A DNA stretch of 64,000 nucleotides, taken from contig NZ_CP036525.1 of assembly GCF_007741535.1 (NCBI RefSeq), positions 4,030,001-4,094,000 of the forward strand, given 5' to 3'. The notes below the pieces were generated by a model, which was given only the letters and a program-made list of their open reading frames with translations, did no database searches and had not been told where the DNA came from. The DNA is from Rubripirellula lacrimiformis (GTDB lineage Bacteria; Planctomycetota; Planctomycetia; Pirellulales; Pirellulaceae). The position numbers and the translations under genes are program-made. Shown here piece after piece: positions 61,205 through 64,000 of the stretch; positions within the stretch are counted from its first letter, which is position 1; every line of letters begins with the position of its first letter.

Positions 61205-64000
61205 CTATTCCGCCACCTTTGCAGTCGCCGCGGGATCGTTCGGCTTGGTGTCCTTTGCGTACTTGCGAAGCACCACATAGAACACCGGTGTTAGGAACAA
61301 GCCGCAAACCGTCACGCCGATCATTCCGGCGAACACCGCGGTACCCAAAACACGCCGCATTTCGAACCCGGCACCCGTCGCGATCAACAGTGGAATCACG
61401 CCAAGAATGAACGACAGTGCCGTCATCAGAATTGGCCGTAAACGCAATCGGCACGCATCGATGGCGGCTTGGAATCGATCCTTGCCGGCCTCTTCTTCCG
61501 CCTTCGCAAATTCCACGATCAGAATTGCGTTCTTGCAGGCCAGGCCGATCAACACGATGAACCCAATCTGCGTCAACACGTTGTTGTCCATGCCTCGGGT
61601 CCAAACCCCGACCAACGCAAACAGCAAGCATAGCGGAACGATCAAAATGATCGCCAGCGGCAACAGCCAACTTTCGTATTGGGCAGCCAAGGCTAGGAAT
61701 ACAAACAGAACTGCCAAGGGAAACAGATAGACGATCGTGTTCCCGGCTTGACGTTCCTGATAGGCGATCTCTGTCCATTCGTACCCGAAACCAGGCGGCA
61801 ACGATCGTTCAGCCAACTCTTCCATTTTCGTCAGCGACTGTCCCGTACTGAATCCTGGCAGCGTGCTGCCGTTCAAGTCAGCAGCGGGGAACAGATTGAA
61901 CCGTACCAATCGGTCGGGGCCCGCCGTGCGAGTCAAGTCAACGATGGATCCGAGCGACACGCTGGCGCCACGATCGCTACGAGTGCGAAGTTGCAGGATG
62001 TCACTTGGCTCATCACGAAACTCCGGTTCGGCCTGAGCGGTGACGCGATAGGTTCGCCCCAGGAAATTGAAATCGTTGACGTACAACGATCCCAGGTAGA
62101 TCTGCAAAGTGTCAAAAACGTTGTCCACGGGGATGTCAAGCATCTGAGCTTTCGTTCGGTCGACGTCTGCAAAAATCTGCGGAACGCTCATTCGAAAGTT
62201 CGTGAAAACTTGCATCAACCCCGGGACTTGGTTCGCCTGCGCCACCATCGACTCGGTGACTTGGTTCAGGACGTCAGTGCCAGCTCCGCTGCGATCCTGG
62301 ATATACATCTTGAATCCACCACCGCGTCCGATCCCGCGGACGGGAGGCGGTGGAATGATGAAGATCTGAGCCTCGTTGATCGAAGCGACCTTGGCCCGCA
62401 TGTCGGCCGCGATCTCGATGACCCCACGCCCGCGTTTGGCCCGTTCCTTACTGTCTTCCAGCGGAAGAAAGGTTACCGCCGCATTCGGGCTGATCGTGAA
62501 CGTTGAACCGTTCAGGCCAGCGATGCCGACCGCGTGAGCAACTCCGTCGATTTGGCTTCCGATTTCGGCGACCTTACGAGTCACCACGTCGGTCCGCGAT
62601 AGCGATGCACCATCGGGCAATCGAATGCTGACGATCAAGTAACCCTGGTCCTGGTCAGGAATGAATCCGGTGGGAACCAAAAAGAAACTTCCTGCGGTCA
62701 TCACCAATAGCAACACATAGATCACCAGCGACACGCCAGACTTGCGGACCAAGCGAGCGACAATCGCCGCATAGGTATTGCTGGTGGAATCGAAGATGCG
62801 GTTGAACCCGCGTGAAAATGCATGGAACGGTCGTACCAGCAGTGATGGTCGCTTCTTCGGTTCGTCTTCCGCCGGACGAGGCTTCAATAGCAGAGCACAC
62901 AGCGCCGGGCTTAGCGTCAGCGATACGAATGTCGAGATCGCGGTCGAAATGGCAATCGTCAGTGCAAACTGCTGATAGAACTGTCCGCTGATGCTGGGAA
63001 TGAACACCGTTGGTACAAACACCGCAATCAGGACGAGCGTGGTTGCGATCAGTGCGGATCCGACCTCGTCCATCGCCTTGTGAGCGGCTTCTCGCGGCGA
63101 CATGCCTTCGCGAATCAGACGTTCGACGTTTTCGACCACCACAATCGCATCGTCGACCACGATCCCGATCGCTAACACCAACCCAAACAACGACAGCGTG
63201 TTCAACGTCACGCCCATGGTTTGCATGACCGCAAACGTACCGATCAACGAGATGGGAATCGCGATGACGGGAATGATGGTCGGTCGCCACCCATGCAAGA
63301 ACAGGAACACCGTCAAAACAACGAACGCCGTCGTCATGAACAACGTTTCAATCACTTCGTCGATGGACTCCTCGACAAACTCCGTCGGGTTGTACGCGAT
63401 CTCATAACCGATTCCGTCGGGGAAGTCCTCGCTGATACCGGCCATCAAGTTCTTGACTTCCGTGGCCGTGTCGACAGCATTGGTGCCTGGCCGCTGATAG
63501 ATCAGGACGGCAATCGCGTCCTTGCCGTCCAGGTAGCTGCGCCGCGAATAATCCTGTGCACCCAGTTCGATGCGGGCCACGTCGCTCAGATGCGTGACGC
63601 GTCCGTCGTCGCCCCGCTTGACGATGATGTCACCGAATTCGTCGGTACCTTTCAGACGTCCCTGGGTCGTCACGTTCAACTGGAACGCACCGGTTTCATT
63701 GATCGGCGGTTGCCCGATCACCCCGGCGGCAACCTGGACGTTTTGTCCACGAATGGCAGCCACCACGTCGCCGGCCGTCAGGTCGACGTGAGTCATCTTT
63801 TCGATATCCAGCCACACTCGCATGGCATATTCGTTGCCGCCAGCGATCCGAATGTCGCCTACGCCGTCCAAACGCATCAATGCATCACGTACACGCAGAA
63901 ATGCGTAATTGCTGATGTAAAGCTGGTCGCGACTACCGTCGGGTGAATTCAAGTGAACCACCATCAGCATGTCGGGAATCTGCTTGACGGTGGTCACGCC
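61205..64000 (-). CDS. RND efflux pump inner-membrane subunit (AcrB/MexB type), 5' end outside the window
   Basis: At least 931 residues are seen; the first 100 or so lie beyond the right edge. The proton-relay aspartates of helix 4 (GIVVDDAIVVVENVERL), the lysine of helix 10 (LACKNAILIVEF), the porter domains and twelve-helix layout match hydrophobe/amphiphile efflux pumps of the HAE1 group. It would work with a periplasmic adaptor and an outer-membrane channel, probably encoded to the right. The product ends about 35 residues after the last membrane helix. Confidence 0.96.
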   Translation of the reverse strand, partial: GVTTVKQIPDMLMVVHLNSPDGSRDQLYISNYAFLRVRDALMRLDGVGDIRIAGGNEYAMRVWLDIEKMTHVDLTAGDVVAAIRGQNVQVAAGVIGQPPINETGAFQLNVTTQGRLKGTDEFGDIIVKRGDDGRVTHLSDVARIELGAQDYSRRSYLDGKDAIAVLIYQRPGTNAVDTATEVKNLMAGISEDFPDGIGYEIAYNPTEFVEESIDEVIETLFMTTAFVVLTVFLFLHGWRPTIIPVIAIPISLIGTFAVMQTMGVTLNTLSLFGLVLAIGIVVDDAIVVVENVERLIREGMSPREAAHKAMDEVGSALIATTLVLIAVFVPTVFIPSISGQFYQQFALTIAISTAISTFVSLTLSPALCALLLKPRPAEDEPKKRPSLLVRPFHAFSRGFNRIFDSTSNTYAAIVARLVRKSGVSLVIYVLLLVMTAGSFFLVPTGFIPDQDQGYLIVSIRLPDGASLSRTDVVTRKVAEIGSQIDGVAHAVGIAGLNGSTFTISPNAAVTFLPLEDSKERAKRGRGVIEIAADMRAKVASINEAQIFIIPPPPVRGIGRGGGFKMYIQDRSGAGTDVLNQVTESMVAQANQVPGLMQVFTNFRMSVPQIFADVDRTKAQMLDIPVDNVFDTLQIYLGSLYVNDFNFLGRTYRVTAQAEPEFRDEPSDILQLRTRSDRGASVSLGSIVDLTRTAGPDRLVRFNLFPAADLNGSTLPGFSTGQSLTKMEELAERSLPPGFGYEWTEIAYQERQAGNTIVYLFPLAVLFVFLALAAQYESWLLPLAIILIVPLCLLFALVGVWTRGMDNNVLTQIGFIVLIGLACKNAILIVEFAKAEEEAGKDRFQAAIDACRLRLRPILMTALSFILGVIPLLIATGAGFEMRRVLGTAVFAGMIGVTVCGLFLTPVFYVVLRKYAKDTKPNDPAATAKVAE

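Overview
The window looks like chromosomal DNA from a marine planctomycete of the Pirellulaceae (Rhodopirellula type). This rests on gene content: a formylglycine sulfatase, a sugar-dehydrogenase-like protein ending in the planctomycete/verrucomicrobial heme-binding module, a DUF58/vWA/giant coiled-coil operon, Tad pseudopilin genes beside a HAMP-like protein, a PTPMT1-like phosphatase and a Ni-superoxide dismutase. Base composition is moderately GC-rich by eye. I see no insertion sequence, prophage or CRISPR array, and only one tRNA, so the region reads as ordinary chromosome with lineage-specific operons.

Layout. 1-4.8 kb: a two-gene unit of a GAF-HlyD adaptor and a PqqD-like/M50 protease/HlyD protein, possibly peptide maturation and export. 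4.8-9.4 kb (minus strand): ligA, a sulfatase, tRNA-Glu and csrA. 10.1-15.9 kb: a DUF2203 gene, TadE-TadG(vWA)-TadE, a HAMP-like membrane protein, a membrane PP2C phosphatase with an unusual repeat-bearing upstream region, and a nitroreductase. 16.2-19.4 kb: an aldehyde dehydrogenase and a CrtN/CrtP-like desaturase, probably carotenoid synthesis. 19.3-24.5 kb: rsmD, a cyclophilin-like lipoprotein-free exported protein, a Gfo/Idh/MocA oxidoreductase and PPK2.

24.6-37.3 kb: five overlapping or near-touching genes (DUF58, BatA-type vWA, vWA with amidotransferase-like fold, a 1925-residue membrane coiled-coil protein, a prenyltransferase-repeat protein). No MoxR ATPase accompanies them here. 37.4-40.7 kb (minus strand): D-amino-acid-dehydrogenase-like, proline racemase/hydroxyproline epimerase-like and DapA-like genes, which together match the trans-4-hydroxyproline degradation route. 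41-46.4 kb: a GSDH/cytochrome c fusion, a five-bladed-propeller glycosidase-like protein and the PTPMT1-like phosphatase. 46.5-50 kb: a TPR/HExxH peptidase overlapping a DUF4159 gene.

50-64 kb: a soluble PAS histidine kinase, exported NiSOD, a SulP-carbonic anhydrase fusion, NhaA, a tiny membrane protein, an Rnk-like factor, an NtrC-type regulator, a CPA2 cation/proton antiporter and an RND pump cut by the window end. The ion and bicarbonate genes suit a sodium-rich habitat. Strong candidates for further study are the RRE-like/M50/HlyD pair, the vWA operon with its detached DUF4159 module, the directly processed NiSOD, and recurring poly-C leaders in front of several genes.
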